Counted from the first letter of the stretch, positions 10,377-24,000 are shown. The stretch: 64,000 nt of DNA from Candidatus Altimarinota bacterium (GCA_028713225.1 JAQTOS010000003.1:1-64000), one strand, 5' to 3'. The notes: generated by a model from the sequence alone, not told the origin. A program made the numbers and translations.

Positions 10377-11891
10377 ATGATAGACGAACACAAAAGTTTG
10401 AGTGAAAAATTTATAAAAAAATGATTTTGGTTATACTTATTTTCTTTTATTATAGCTCCAATCTGATATATAGTAAAGATAATAATATCAAATGAATTAA
10501 CAGTAGAAGAAGTTTGAGTTATCTATTGAGTAATGAGTCTAATTATGTTACTTTCTTCATTCAATGACTTATGATTAACTGAAAGTTTAAATTATTTTTT
10601 ACCTAAATATATAGCTGTAAAAGATTACGTGAAAGCTAAATCTATGCTTACTTATGCAATGCTAGCTCAAATTATCACAAGTACAATTATATGAGCATTT
10701 CTGATATGGTGAGATAATTACTTAGCTCTAAACTATTTTCATCACAAGGAATCTGCTGATATAATATTTATATTTGCTTTTTTCTTCTTCTGAAACAATT
10801 TTTTCCATATAATATCGACTTTTTTTTGAAGTATACAAAACACATTTTATCAAAAGATTATAGAACTTATTAGAATGTTATTTACATTATTTTTGGTAGT
10901 TTGAGTATGGTTTTTTGATATTTGAGATATAAGAACTTTTTCAGAGGCTTGGATAGGGTGAATGTATATATGAATGCTTTTTGCTGCTTTTTTCTTTTTC
11001 AAAAAATATTATTTTCCATATTTTAAACAAGAAAAAGCTTTATGGGATAAAGAATTATTCAAAACTCTTTTTTCTTATGCAATGATGATATTACTAGCAT
11101 ATCAAGCTGGAACTATTTTGAGTCAAATAGATATGCAAATGATTATTTATATGCTTTGAATGACTGATGCTGGTTATTATACAAACTATTTGAGTATTAT
11201 AGGAATTCCATTTATGATAATTTGACCAATTTTCGCTTTTCTATTTCCTGTTTTCTCTCATTTACATGGTAGTAAAGATTATGAAAAAATAACTACAATT
11301 AGACAAATTTTTACTAAATATTTCACAGTTATTGCAATAATTTGTTCTACATTATTTTTTGTTTTTTGACCAATTATTTCGTATATTTTATTTTGAACAA
11401 AATTTCTAGAATCTTGAGTAATATTACAATATTCTATATTTTTTCTAGTATTTAACTTCTTACTTCAAATAAATTTCAATATACTTGGATGAACAGGAAG
11501 AGTAAAAGAAAGAGTGAAAATTATTTTGATTGCAATAGTTGTAAATATGATAACAAATTATCTACTTATAAAATGGATTTGAGTAGCCTGAGCATCGCTT
11601 GCAACTGGACTTGGTTGGTTTGTGATTTATGCACTTAGCGAAAAATTACTTTTCAAAGAATACAAAATAACTTATGACTGGAATTTTATAATAAAAAATA
11701 TAGCTTTATCTATAATATTATGAACTCTAACTTGGATATTTTTAATTCCCCACTTTACCTGACTAGCAAGATGAATTTCATTTACGTATTTAGTTCTATA
11801 CACTCTAGTTTTTGCCTGATTTTTTGCAGTATTAAACAAGTCAGAATTTGGAATGTTTATATGAGAGATTAAAAAGATTAGGAAGAGATAA
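10377..11891 (+). CDS. Polysaccharide flippase (Wzx/MurJ-like, MATE superfamily)
   Basis: 504 residues, highly hydrophobic, with about 12-14 membrane helices spread over the length. The N-terminus FWLYLFSFIIAPIGYIVKI and the later GGTGRVKERVKIILIAIVVNMITNYLLI segment are typical of oligosaccharide flippases. The protein would move lipid-linked sugars across the membrane for a surface polysaccharide. A WecG/TagA-type glycosyltransferase is at 51.9 kb, but no sugar operon is adjacent. Glycines in the helices are mostly TGA. Confidence 0.82.
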
Positions 11892-11895
11892 AAAA

Positions 11896-11932
11896 AGAGA
11901 TGTTTCCAAATTTGGAAACATCTCTCTTTTAT
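11896..11932. terminator. Palindromic terminator between flippase and LamG prepilin
   Basis: Perfect palindrome at about 11897-11926 with arms AGAGATGTTTCCAAA and complement, followed by T-run. Its outer ten bases are the same as those of the palindrome inside the neighbouring gene at 13347-13371, so it may be a repeat element acting as terminator. Confidence 0.75.
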
Positions 11933-11933
11933 T

Positions 11934-13397
11934 TTAAAATCCAGCAATTCTAGCTTGCTGAGCAATTTCTGAATCTAATAATGCACGATTATATATTTTT
12001 ACATCATCAATAATTCAATTGTACATAAATTGGTATGAGTCTTTTGTATAAGCTGTAGCGGAAGGAGAAGTATAAACTCCTCAAATAGTAGTAGGAATAA
12101 TAGGAGTATGACTTAATATAGCTCTATTATTATCAAAAATACAATTAACTATTTTAATTCAATTTATATATAAACCTCAATTATCTCAATTATAAACAAA
12201 TGTTACAAATTTAAATTTATTATCACTTACTTCATTTAAATTGAAAACATTATCATCTTGGACATATCAACATCAAGCTCAAGTAACTCAAGGAATTCAA
12301 TTTAATTTCATATTAATTTTTCAAGCTATCCGATTATTTATATGACCTACATATCAAATTCATACACCATAATTTACAATATCTCATCAATTACCATTTC
12401 ATTTTCATATAATACTTGCCCAATTATAAGTCCCTAATCAATCAGTTTTTATAATCATTGAAAAAGTAGCAATATTTCATAAATTTAAACTATTTCAAGT
12501 TCATAAATTTACAACTGTTCCAGTTGAAAATCTAGAAGTTCCAGTTATATCAAACTGCATAGCTTTTCATAATATTCATCATGTATATGTTCAAGCAAAA
12601 TTATTATATCAATTAAGCGTATCTCGAGTTGCCCTATAAATAGTTCCATCATTTCAATTACCACTCAAATCTTTTAATTTAGTTCAATTAAGACTTTCCA
12701 TATCCCAATATCAAACAAGATTAGAATCAAAGTTTTTAAAACTAATATCTTTTTTCTTTGAGCAAGTTGCAGAATTGCTTGTTACTAAGTTATTTCATCA
12801 GTCTATAACAAAACAAACATTTGGGTCAAATATTCAAGAAGCAGTATTTACACTTCAAGTTACTGTTATTAGACTTGGTAAACTTGGGTCAAATGAATAG
12901 TTTCATTTAACAAGTGCTTTTGTAGCACTAGCATAAGTAGTATTTACAAAAGAATTATATGAAACAGAGTTTTCTAAATCAGCTCGTATTTGATAATATT
13001 TTCAGTTTCAAGAAGTAGAATATACATAATATGAACTAGTTTTCGGGTCTTTTATTCATCACATTAATTTTATAGCATTTGAAACTGTAGTTCATAAAGT
13101 TCATTGAATAATAATAGTATTTCATCAAGTTAGAGTTGTTGGAGAATCTGGACTTGGATAAGTAGATGATTTTATAGAATATATTTCAAGTCAATCTTGA
13201 GCTGATTTGATAGATGTAGTTCTATTTGCATCTCTAGCATCTGAAGTATAGCTTTGATAACTAATAAAACCTATAGTAGCAAGAATAGCTAAAATAGTAA
13301 TAACTATGATTAATTCCACTAATGTGAAGGCTGATTTTCTCTTGCTAGAGATGTTTTGTCAAAACATCTCTACGTTTTCCGTATTTCATATTTTCAT
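11934..13397 (-). CDS. Prepilin-like protein with LamG/ConA-like domain
   Basis: 487 residues. A prepilin site KRKSAFTLVELIIVITI is followed by a T4P stalk helix. The C-terminal part from about residue 240 (LVGYWDMESLNGTKLKDLSGNGNDGT ... GGILGKAMQFDITG ... IIDDVKIYNRALLDSEI) is a LamG/concanavalin-like jelly-roll domain of the kind that binds carbohydrate or protein ligands. This would put an adhesin on a pilus. The leader is unusually long, because a palindromic repeat lies in frame within it. The ATG inside the repeat (MFGQNISSKRKSAFTL) would give an ordinary 11-residue leader, so the true start is uncertain. Confidence 0.82.
13347..13371. repeat. GTAG-type palindromic repeat in prepilin leader
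   Basis: Arms AGAGATGTTTT and its exact complement around GTC; on the - strand it is headed GTAGAGATG. It lies within the leader-peptide coding region and supplies a potential start codon. Confidence 0.75.
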
Positions 13398-13457
13398 TAG
13401 ATAAAATTTAGTTTTTAAATTGTTTCTGATTTTATATTATTTTAAAAAATATGCAAT

Positions 13458-13490
13458 AAAAAACATTCCTCTTTCGAGGAATGTTTTTTT
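13458..13490 (-). terminator. Terminator of the giant adhesin gene
   Basis: AAAACATTCCTC-TTTC-GAGGAATGTTTT stem with A/T tails, placed immediately after the - strand stop at 13493. Confidence 0.85.
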
Positions 13491-13492
13491 GA

Positions 13493-16400
13493 TTATTTTC
13501 TAGCTCCAGCTACTCTTTCGTAGTAAGCATTGAATATAATTAATCGTTTAATATATTTATCCGCTAAATCAGCAGCTTGATTTTTTGCTATATCAAGAGC
13601 AAATTTTGCTTCAAGTAATGAATTATGTCTGTTCATAAGAGCAATTTTATCTTTTGCACTTATTTTATCATTTCTGATTATATCAAAAGCTGTTTTTCTA
13701 AAAACTGATTCATCTTTATAATTTTTTATATCAAGTATAAAATATCCTTTGTATTTGATATATTTTTTATATGGAGCTTTTGAGGCTACTTGAGAAACAT
13801 TATTAGAAGAATTATTTTGATTTGTAGTTCAAGTAGAAATTACTGCTTCCTTAGAAGTATGAGAACTTGTAGTTCCAGTAGAACTAGCTGGTTTTACTCC
13901 ACAAGAATTATCATAATAAGAATATGAATAATCACCTGATGGACAATAATCTCTAGAAATTGATCCACCACCACCTCAACCAGAATAAACAACTGGAGGA
14001 GTTACAGGAGGCACAACAACTGGAATAGCATTTATTGTAGTTATTGTTGTTGTAGTAGTATTTCAAACTACATCAGTAGAAGTGATAAAATAATAGTAAT
14101 TTTTAGTAGAATCAAATCATGAAATAGTTCCAGAATGAGATTGACTAGCAAGAGTAGCATCTGATGCAACTAAAGTAGCAAGTACATTTGTTCAGGTTCC
14201 AATATATATAGTTGAATCAGTTATTTTATCTGTATCAAAAGAATAATTCAAAAGCATATTTGTTCAAACAAGACTTTGAGTAACAGCAATATTTGCTACA
14301 ACTGGAGCAATAGAGTCATGTAAGATAGAAATTGTAGTTCCAGAAGAAGTATTTCCTGCAGCATCTGTAGCTGTTAATACTATATTATTTGTAGAATTAT
14401 TTACTAGTGGGAAATTAATAGTAAATGTTCCAGAAGCTGAACTTGCATTTACAGAAGCTGTTCCGCTAGTTGCAGTTAGAATAGAACCTGTATCAGCATT
14501 TCAAGTAATTATTGCATTAGCCCCGTTAGTAGCATTTGGATAAACTAAATTTGAAATTGTTGGGGTGATATTGTCATGAATAATTGTAAATCCTCAAGTT
14601 GAAGTAGTTAAAGTTGCATCAGTTGATGAAACTAGTATATCATTTTGAGTATTTTGATTTAAAACTATTGTTCCACTAAATACTCAATTAGAATCAGCAA
14701 CTAAATTCAAAGTTCCAGAAGCTCAAGTTACAGTCACATTTGCGAAAGATTTAGTATTTCAAGTAATTGCAAAAGTATCAGTATTTGCATAATTTACTCC
14801 AGAAATTGGAAGTGTTACAAAATTTATAATTGGATCTTGGAAAATAGAAATTGTTCAAGTTCCGATATTTCCAGCTAAATCAGTAGCTGAAACTGTTAAA
14901 TTATTTACAAATCCTGCATTTAAATCTACTGCAATATTGAAAGTTCCAGAAGCATCTGTTACTTGTGAGAAAGTTCCAGAACCTCCAGTAATTACAATTG
15001 GAGTATTTGCTTCACTTGTTCAAGTAATATTTACTAAAGTTGCATTTGTAGGAGTAGTTCCAGTAGTAATAGATACATTTGGAGCAATAGAATCATGAGT
15101 AACTGTCAAAGTTCCAGTAAGAGTATTCCCTACTTGATCAGATGATGTAATAAGTAAAGAATTTTCTAGATTAGCATTTAGAGTAATATCTCAAGAAAAA
15201 TTTCAAGAAGTATTTATAGCTGGAGTTCCATTTACATCAACTGTAGCACCTGGTTTAGTTGTTCAAGTTAAAGTGAAAGCAGTATTTTGAACAAACATAT
15301 TATTAGGAGTTCCTATGATTAAAGCATTTGGAATACTATCTTCTGTAATAGATAATCCAGTAGAATAAGTATTTCCAGCTAAATCAGTAGAAATAACTGT
15401 AATATTATTTAAAGTTTGAGCCAAAGCAACAGATTCTAGAGGAATATCAATTGAGAAATTTCCAGAAGCATCAGCTGTTCCAGTAGAAGTAAATCCAGAA
15501 TTTGTAACAACTAGTGTTGCATTAGATTCAGTATTTCCTGAAACTGTTAGACTTCCAGCGTGAATTATACTTGGAGTAGCATCCAAAATAGTAGTTGGAG
15601 CAATAGAATCTTGTACAATTGAAACATTTCCAGAACTAGTATTCCCTGCTAAATCAGTAGCAACAATATGAAAATTATTAACTGCATTTATATCTAAACT
15701 TAAATCAAATGAAGCATTTCCAGAATTATCTGTTGTTCAAGTAGCAAGTAATGTAACACCTGAATAAGCTTCAACTTGTAAAGAATTTTCTGTATGTACT
15801 GAAACTTGAGCTACTCAAGAATTAGTATATGCAGGAGCGTTTAGTGTAAATGGATTTGGAGACATGTCATCATGAGTAACTGAGAAATTAGTAGTTGATG
15901 TGTTTCAAACAGCATCCGTAGCTAAAATCAAAATATTATTTACAGTATTATGATTTAGAGTAACAACTTTTGAAAAATTTCCAGCTCAATCAGAAAATAT
16001 ATTCATTCCAGCAACATTAACTAAAATGTTAGATTCTGTAGTTCATTGTATTGTAATTGTATCAGTATTAAGTGTTTGACCACTAGCTGTTGTTATATTT
16101 ATAGCTGGTGGAGTATTATCAACAGTAAGCCATCCATCAATTATTTGAGAAATATTTCCATAAATATCAATAGCAACAAAATTATATTTTCAATCAACAA
16201 TTCCAGCAGGAACTGTTACATTATAATAAGTATTTGCCATAGCATCTTTTTGAGCTAAGAATCCGCTTCCAGAATTTACAGCATCAAGTAAATCTCAAGT
16301 AGAAGTGATAGTTGATCCAGATAAAACTAGATAGATATCACCATCTTCACTTATAGAAACATTTGAAACAGAAGTTTGAGAAGTTCTAAGAGTTTGGTTT

Positions 16401-19400
16401 ACTGCTATACTAGAAGAAACAATTGGCGGCATAATATCAAGTACTTTTGAATCATAAGTAAATGCAACTCCTGGAGTGGCAGCAGTTAATACAACAGTAT
16501 TTGCTGTAGTAGTAGCTAAAACTCAAGTACTTGTAGCAAATAATGCAGCAATTCAAGATACAAGAGATGAAATAGTTTCACCTGATGAAGTAGTATAATC
16601 ATAATCTACTCAATCTACTGTAGTTCTAAAAGTAATTTCTTGTCTAATAGCTCCAGATGGAGTAAATTCTACAACTTGAGCAAGAGCTGGAACATTTGCA
16701 GTTTCCAAAACTGGAGCAGTAGTATTTATAATAGAAACATCGTTTATAGTAAATGGAGTTCCTGGTGTATTTGCTCTAAGGTTAATAATTCCACTTGCAC
16801 TATTATAAGTTGCAGTAATTTCTGGAATAGAAGTATTTATTTTATTAAGTAGATTTGAAATAGTAGTAGCATTATCAGTATTAAATGATTCTACGATTCC
16901 AGTTCCATTTATAGTTGTATAAAGAGTATCTCAAACAACAAAAGTTGGAATAGGAAATTCATCTTCTTGAGCAACAGCAACTACATTATTTGTAGTAGTA
17001 TTTCCAAGACTTGTATTTTCAAGTACAAAAGAATTTACATGAAATGGAACACCTGCTACAGAAGCAGTAAAAGTAATAGTATTTCCTAAAACTGTTGCGA
17101 TAGCTCAAGTTTGAGAAGCATTTATATTTGCTACAAAATCATTTAGAGTATCAGTATTAGTTCCTGAAAAACTTGTGTTAATTATAGAACCAGAATCAAT
17201 CATAAGTGATAATTTATCACCTAGAATTGTATCTCTAGATAAAGTCAAAGTATCAATTTGCGCTACAGCAGGAACATTTGCAACTTGAGAAGTGCTTGGA
17301 TAAGTAGAATTTATAGTCAAAATTCCAGTTGTAAATGCTGTTCCAGCAGTTTTTGAAGTAATTGTAAAAGTAGAAGTTCAGTCAAAAACTGATGATACTT
17401 CAGTCAAAGTATTAATTTGAGTATTTAGAGCATTTAGAGTAGTAGTTTTATCAGTTAGAAAAGCCTGAGTCAAAGTATGACCAGCAATATCTAGAGATAA
17501 ATTATCTCAAGCAGCTATTTCTCTATTTACAACTAGATTATCAATTTGTGCTACATTTTCTACATTTGCTTCAATATTTGTTCCATTTATTACTGTAGAA
17601 GTTCAAGCTAAACTTGCAGTAAAAGAAGTTCCAGCAATTGAAGAAGTGATAGTAAAAATTTTAGTAGTCGTATCAACTGAAGAATTTACTTCTGCTAATG
17701 CATCAATTTTTGTATTTAATGCAGCAAGTGTTGTTGCTTCGTCAGATACAAAAGTTTGAGAAACTGGATTTCCATTTATATTAACTGTTAAAGTGTCACC
17801 AGAAACTAAACTAAAAGGAACTGTTAAAGTATTAACTTGAGCAACTCATACTACATTTATTTGAGTAGTTGTAGAAGTGCTAGTATTTGTAATTTTTGTA
17901 GAATTTACATTAAATGAAGTTCCAGCATTTTTTGCTTCCAAAACTAGTCCTAAACTTCCTGATAATGAAGCATTAACTTGAGTGTTAGTAGTAATTTGAG
18001 AAACTAAATCAGCTAATGATGTTGTTCCAGAAGAACTAATAGTTGTCCCATCGATATTTATTTGGATTTCATCACTTGCTACAATAGATGATGGAAAATT
18101 AATAATTTTTTTCTCAGCAACAGCAGTAATATTTGAAATAATCAAAAGTGGACTAGTAGTATTTTGGAAATTTGTTCCAGAAATTGTAAGATTTGTATTT
18201 AAAGCTGCTGTAATAGTAATTTGATTACTTGCTCAAGTTGCAGATAGATTTGGTAAAGAATTTATTTGACTTACTAAATTATTAAATGAAACTGTATTTG
18301 ATGAAGCAAAATTTTGAGTAACAGTAATTCCATTTACAAGAGCAGTAAATGTATCTCCAGGAGCAAAATCTCTAGTTAAATCTATAGTTTGAACTCAAGC
18401 AATTGGAGCTATTCAAGGAGTAAAAATTACAGAAGATACTCAAGTAGAATAAGCAAGATTAATATCTCAATTAGAAGCTGGAGTAGTAGTAGCATTTACT
18501 ATTACATTAGATCCTATTCAGCTTATAGCTAAACTTCCATGAACAGCATCACTTACTGAAGATAATCATCTAATTAATGAAGCTACTGTTGAAGTATCAA
18601 CAATTCAAGTAGTATCAATATTTGCATTACTTGTAGAACAATCATTTGTTGTTCCAGAACCAGCTATAAAAGTAACATGACAAGTTCAAATATCTAAAAA
18701 ATCTCAAGTTGTAGGAATAGCATTAACTATGAAACTTAATCAAGCTTTTGTTTCAGAAACTGCTCAAGTAAGAATATTTGAAGAAATTGTAGACCCTGAA
18801 GTAGTTATATTCCCTACTGTAAATGCAGTTCCTGCTGTTCTAGCTTCTATAGTAAATACTTTTCATACAAGAGTAGATTTAATTCCAGAAACTCAGTCTA
18901 TTTGAGTATTTAAAGCATTTAGAGTAGTAGTTTCATCTGTAGTGAAAGCTTGTGTTAAAAGAGTTCAGTTTACGTCAAGACTTATATTATCTCAAGCTAC
19001 TATTGTGTTATTTACAGTTAATTGCATTTGTTCTTTAACTGGAACAACATTGGCAACAAGTACTGTTGGAGATAGTGTATTTGTGATATTTAGATTTCAA
19101 AGACTAAATGGAGTCCCAGCTGTAACAGCTTCTATAGAAATAGAATTTGATGTATTTGTAATATTTAAAATTCCTGAATTTGATGAAGCAATAAGAGAAG
19201 CAAAATCAGATATAGTTAAATCATTTGTTCCTGAAAAAGTAAGAGAATATGGACTTCCATTAACAATAGCAGAAATAGTATCTCCAGCAACTAGTGCTTT
19301 TGGAAAAGTTAAATTTGATGCTTGTTTTATAGCTACTTGATTTGCAGTTAAATTAGCAGAAGCAAAACTAGATGAAATATATAAACTTGGGTTAGCAAAA

Positions 19401-20665
19401 GCTATTCAAGGGCTAGTTGATTTTACGCTTATTGTTCTAAGTGCTGGATTATAAGCACTTACAAAAACTCAAGATAGAGAATTTATTTGGTCATTTAAAG
19501 CCAAAATAGTATCATTTGATGTTCCAGAAAAACTTTGAGTAAGAGTGTCTGTTCAAAGAGTAAAATTGATAGTATCTCAGTCAACTAAGTCTCTAGGAAC
19601 ACTTATATCATTTCTTTGAGCAAGAGCTATAACATTTGGACTTATATTTACTCATGAATTTGTAGCTCATACTAAATTTACTGATCAAGTAGTAAAAGCT
19701 TGTCCAGGAATTGCTGAAGAAATAATTAAATCAGATCCAGAAAGACTTGAATTAACAAATCATAGATTATTTATTTGAGTAGATAGAGAATTTATAGTTG
19801 TTGTATAATCAGTATCAAATGCTTGACTTAAATTATTTCAACTTAAAGTAAGAGAAATAGTTTCATCATTGTATAAATTTCTTGGAAAAGAAATTTTTTC
19901 TACTTGAGCAACTGGAATTACATTTGCAACGATATTTACTGGAGCTGTTCCATTTGAAGTGATTATCAAATTTGACATAGAGAAATCAATTCAAGGAGTT
20001 TTTGCTGTCATAACTATTTTTGAAGTAGTACCGCTGTAAACTGCTGATACTGGAGTATTAGCAGTTATATCTTGAGCTAAACTAGTCAAAGAATCATCTT
20101 TTGTTCCAGAAAAAGCAGTTTGAAACAATGTTCAGTTTATTCAGAAATTAACAGTATCTCCAGAAAATAATTCTTGAGGAATAGAAATTTCAGAAACTTG
20201 AGCGACTGCAACTACATTTAAAACAGTATTATCTGGAGTAGTTGGAGTTCTAGTAATAGTCAAATTACCTATATTAAAAGCAGTTCCAGGAACTGATGCT
20301 GTAATAGTAAATTTTTGAGTATTATTATCAAAACTACTATTAACAGAAACTAAATTATCTAATTTTTCATTAAATAATAATGATGTTTCATCAGAGCTTC
20401 AAGAAAAATCTTGAGTAACAGTTATAGTATCAATAGTAACTTGTAAAACATCTCCTGAAAGCAAAGTTCTAGGAAGACTAAGAGAATCAACTTGAGCAAC
20501 TGGAACTACATTTGCAGTATTTAGATTATTTGTATAATCTGGTAAACTTACCGCAAATATAAGCCCTGGAGCTATTATATTAAGCAAAAAAGTCACTACA
20601 AGAACTTTTGCAGTTATTTTTTTAGTATTTATAGTTTCAAAAGAAACATTTTTCAGAATTTTCAT
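13493..20665 (-). CDS. Giant repeat-containing surface adhesin
   Basis: 2390 residues in one frame. An N-terminal signal peptide (VLVVTFLLNIIAPGLIFA) ends near residue 38. Residues about 45-1400 contain roughly a dozen diverged repeats of 80-100 residues, with recurring cores VAQVDxLxLPRxxxxGD and TAGTAFxxGNxTI. Residues about 1400-2190 form a second set resembling bacterial Ig-like (Big) domains, with ATDLAGNTS and DSIAP boundaries. A Pro/Gly-rich linker then leads to SRDYCPSGDYSYSYYDNSCG (near 2233) and a charged C-terminal module. That module recurs in the protein at 26928. Asp/Gly/Ser/Thr-rich composition suggests an extracellular, perhaps Ca-binding fibre used to attach to a host cell. 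Function is inferred from architecture. Confidence 0.85.
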
Positions 20666-20990
20666 AAAAACAAAAATTATAAAAATAAAATTTTTTAAAA
20701 GAAAAAAACGGCAATTTCCCTTTATTTTAAAAGAAAAAATTCTATCCGTTTATAATTTTTGTTTTTGTTTTTGTGTTATTACAAGATGTGTTATAAGGAA
20801 ATATTGATGTTTGTCAAATATATTTTATAATTTATTTTATGTATTTTTGTTTTGATGGATGATTATATCCCTGCATAATTTAAAAGCAAAAAGAGAATTT
20901 TGTTTTTGTAGTAAAAATTAGAACGATTTTGTCAGAAACTAAAACCAAGTTAAGTCCTAGATTTGGAGTTTGAAATTAATTAAGAAAAAC
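20666..20990. other. Upstream region of the giant adhesin
   Basis: 325 bp with no open frame. It holds an AT-rich leader and a (TTTTTG)n tract at 20755-20773. That tract reads CAAAAACAAAAA on the transcribed strand, and a matching tract precedes the DUF1800-DUF1501 gene. No further feature is seen. Confidence 0.5.
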
Positions 20991-21023
20991 AAAAAATAGC
21001 CCCAAATTTGGGACTATTTTTTA
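20991..21023 (-). terminator. Terminator of the GHKL/repeat/peptidase gene
   Basis: AAAAAATAGCCCCAAATTTG stem start with a near-complementary right arm and T-run, overlapping the - strand stop. It is nearly identical to the hairpin at 26878-26911 on the other side of the same gene. Confidence 0.8.
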
Positions 21024-24000
21024 TACTCATTCACGAGTCATCATTTTCAAAATATCTCTTTGTATTTTTTCAAAACTATGTTCGTGTTCCAAGTCTTTTT
21101 GATGACTTCAAAATCAAGTATTTTGCCAATTAATTTTATTTCAAGTTAACTGCCTAAAATTTTTTCATTCATTTAAAATTTTATCAAAATCAATTCCATA
21201 TCATTTTACAAAATCTTCAACTAAATGAGTAAACTCATGAGTCATAAGCTCTATTGTTTTATATTCTTCTTCATTTTTGTATTTATTCCAAAAGTTATCG
21301 TTGAAATTAAAATACATTTTATCACTCGTTTCAAATCAATAATCTACAGCTCTTCATTCTTCTTTATCTTTTCTTAAGTAAAATCAAAAAATAACTTCGG
21401 TTCCAAAAAGTCTTTTAACTAAAGGAGAAAAAGTTCTATCTATTTTTTCTAAAAATTCTTTTTTCTCTAATTTTTCTTTTTCTTCAATTTTATCCAAATC
21501 TATTTTTTCTCTATCTCAATGTTCCATTCAAATATTTAAATTCGTTGCATTATTATTTATAGCATAAGTATCTTTTGTATGTTTTTTCAAAAATACTTCA
21601 TCATCCCTTCTTTTTTTTAATTCTCTGATACTTATAATTTCTCATTTGTTTTCTACCTTTAGATTTATAAGATATTGAATCATAAGATTTTTATTTTTTA
21701 ATTCCTCTATTTCTCATAAATTTAAAATTCAAGAATTATTTACTCTATTCGCTAAATTTACTATTTTATTATCAAATTTCATTTCATAAATATCAAGTCC
21801 ATAATAATCAAGTGGCATCATAGGAAGTCTAGTCTTCCCTGCTAGGTAATCTTTTATTATAAGTTTTGTAAATAGATTAAAAATATGTGGTCTCAAAACA
21901 TCTATATTTTCCTCAAAATCTGTAATTGCATTTCTTGTTTTTGTAAGCTGAATTTTACTTGGTAAATCTAGACTATATCAATTTTTCCTTATATAATCAA
22001 TCATAAAATCTGGCAAGAAATTCAGATATTCATCTTTTATTTCACTCAAAAATAAATTATCTTTTGTTAGTCTTTCTTGTTTATCTTTATTTTGTTTCAA
22101 ACTTAATTTTCAAAATTCTGGAATTTCCACTGTTTCTAAAATTTGTATATTTTCTGAATTTAGGGCATTTTTTCAGTTATATTTAATTTCTATATCGTCG
22201 ACATTTCATACATATTTTTGCAAATTATTAATTCAAATCAAAGCTCCAATATTTCCTCAAATTCATTCACTATCATCTACTCTTTCGATTATTGTTCCCA
22301 TAAATTCTTCATTTCTGATATCATATTTTATCTCAAAATCTATGATATCCTTGTTTTCATTATATTTAGGTTTTAGATTCAAATAAGTAGTTTTTCAGTT
22401 TCATGAATTTGTTTTTAGGTTTACTTCACGAGCTCAAATAGATAGAGAATAAAAACCTTGACCAAACATTCAAGTTGCAGTTTCATCGTTTTCTTTTCCA
22501 GATTTTCCTGGAGTAAGCAAATATTTAAATACTTCATAATTAGTCATTCCAATATTATCAGACATTCTAGATATCCACTTATTATCATTTTGATAAAAAT
22601 TTACGTCTAAATCATCTAAGCCTTCTCATAAGTTTCAATTTTTTCTTGCTTTAATTATTGCATCTCTAGAATTTTGAACACTTTCCCTAAGCCAAATCAT
22701 ACTTGCTCTATCTTGTCCATCTATAGTAGAAGTGATATTTCTTTCAAAAGGAAGTCTATTTTTTAGTTTTTTATTTATTTCTTCTTTTAGCTTTGATATT
22801 ATTTCAAGTCAATTTCCAAAAGACAAGTTTTCTATTTCTTCATCGAAATATCTAGAAATACCTATAATATCCGTCAAAAGCAAATTATTTTCAGTTTCAA
22901 ACTCTACTCTATTCTCTTCTTCTTGCAAAAATTCTCATCACTTACATAAAAATTCTACAAAACTAGAAATTTTTTGAGGATAAGTTTTTTTAGGTTTTCT
23001 ATTTTTTACTAAATCATCAATTGTATAATTATTTTTAATTGCTTCTTTTATAGATATTTCTTCAAAATAATCATATTCCTCATCACTAAAAAAATCTTCT
23101 AAAATAGTATCTCAAATAAAAGTTTTCCGTCATCATCTTCATTCAATAAACACCATTCATTCAAATTCTCAATTACTTCATTTATAAACTCCTTGTAATA
23201 TATTATATTTTATTCATCAAATCACAACTTCATCATAACTTTCTCAATCAGAAATAGAATGAATATGATCTAATTCATCATAATCCTTTGCAACGAGATT
23301 ATCATAAATAAATTCGTCATAAATATAAAAATTTGTTCATTCTTTTATTTTTAATAAAAATTCATCATACTTATTTACTGGAATATTATCATTTATAAAT
23401 CCATCAATAAATAATAGTTTTTTTCACTGCTTTGTTTTTATTAAATATTCATTATTTTTTGAAAGGAATTTTATACTTCCAAAAGTAAGATTATTTTCTT
23501 TTAGATAGTTTTTTATTGTTGTAAGATTTTTTAGAGTTTCGTTTTCTGGAGCAAAAAAATCTTCTATAACAGTATCTCAGATAAAAGTATACCATTTTCA
23601 ATCTATATGAAAAGTTCATCTAATTTCTCAGTCTAATCATGTATATACATGCCTTAAATCATCACATTTGTATCATCAAATTGTTTCTATTATTTCATCT
23701 CAGATAAATAAATAGCTTTTTCATTTAATATTAACTGATCCTATAAATTTTCAATCTTTTCAAGTATGAACATTTCATAAACCTCTGCAATCTTTTAAGC
23801 AAGTTATTTCTATTATTTCATCTCAAATAAATAATTTCCATTCTTTATCTATCAAAATTTTTCATCTAAGGTTTCAATCTTCTCAAGTGTGAATATCTCA
23901 TAAAACTTTACAATCTTTTGACCAAATTGTTTCTATTATTTCATCTCAAATAAATAATTTCCGTTCTCAATCTATTTTAATTCTTCATCTCAATTTTCAA

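Noticed and set aside
18942-19340. 132-residue + strand ORF within the giant adhesin
   Set aside because: Shadow of the - strand gene; low-complexity antisense translation without its own start context.
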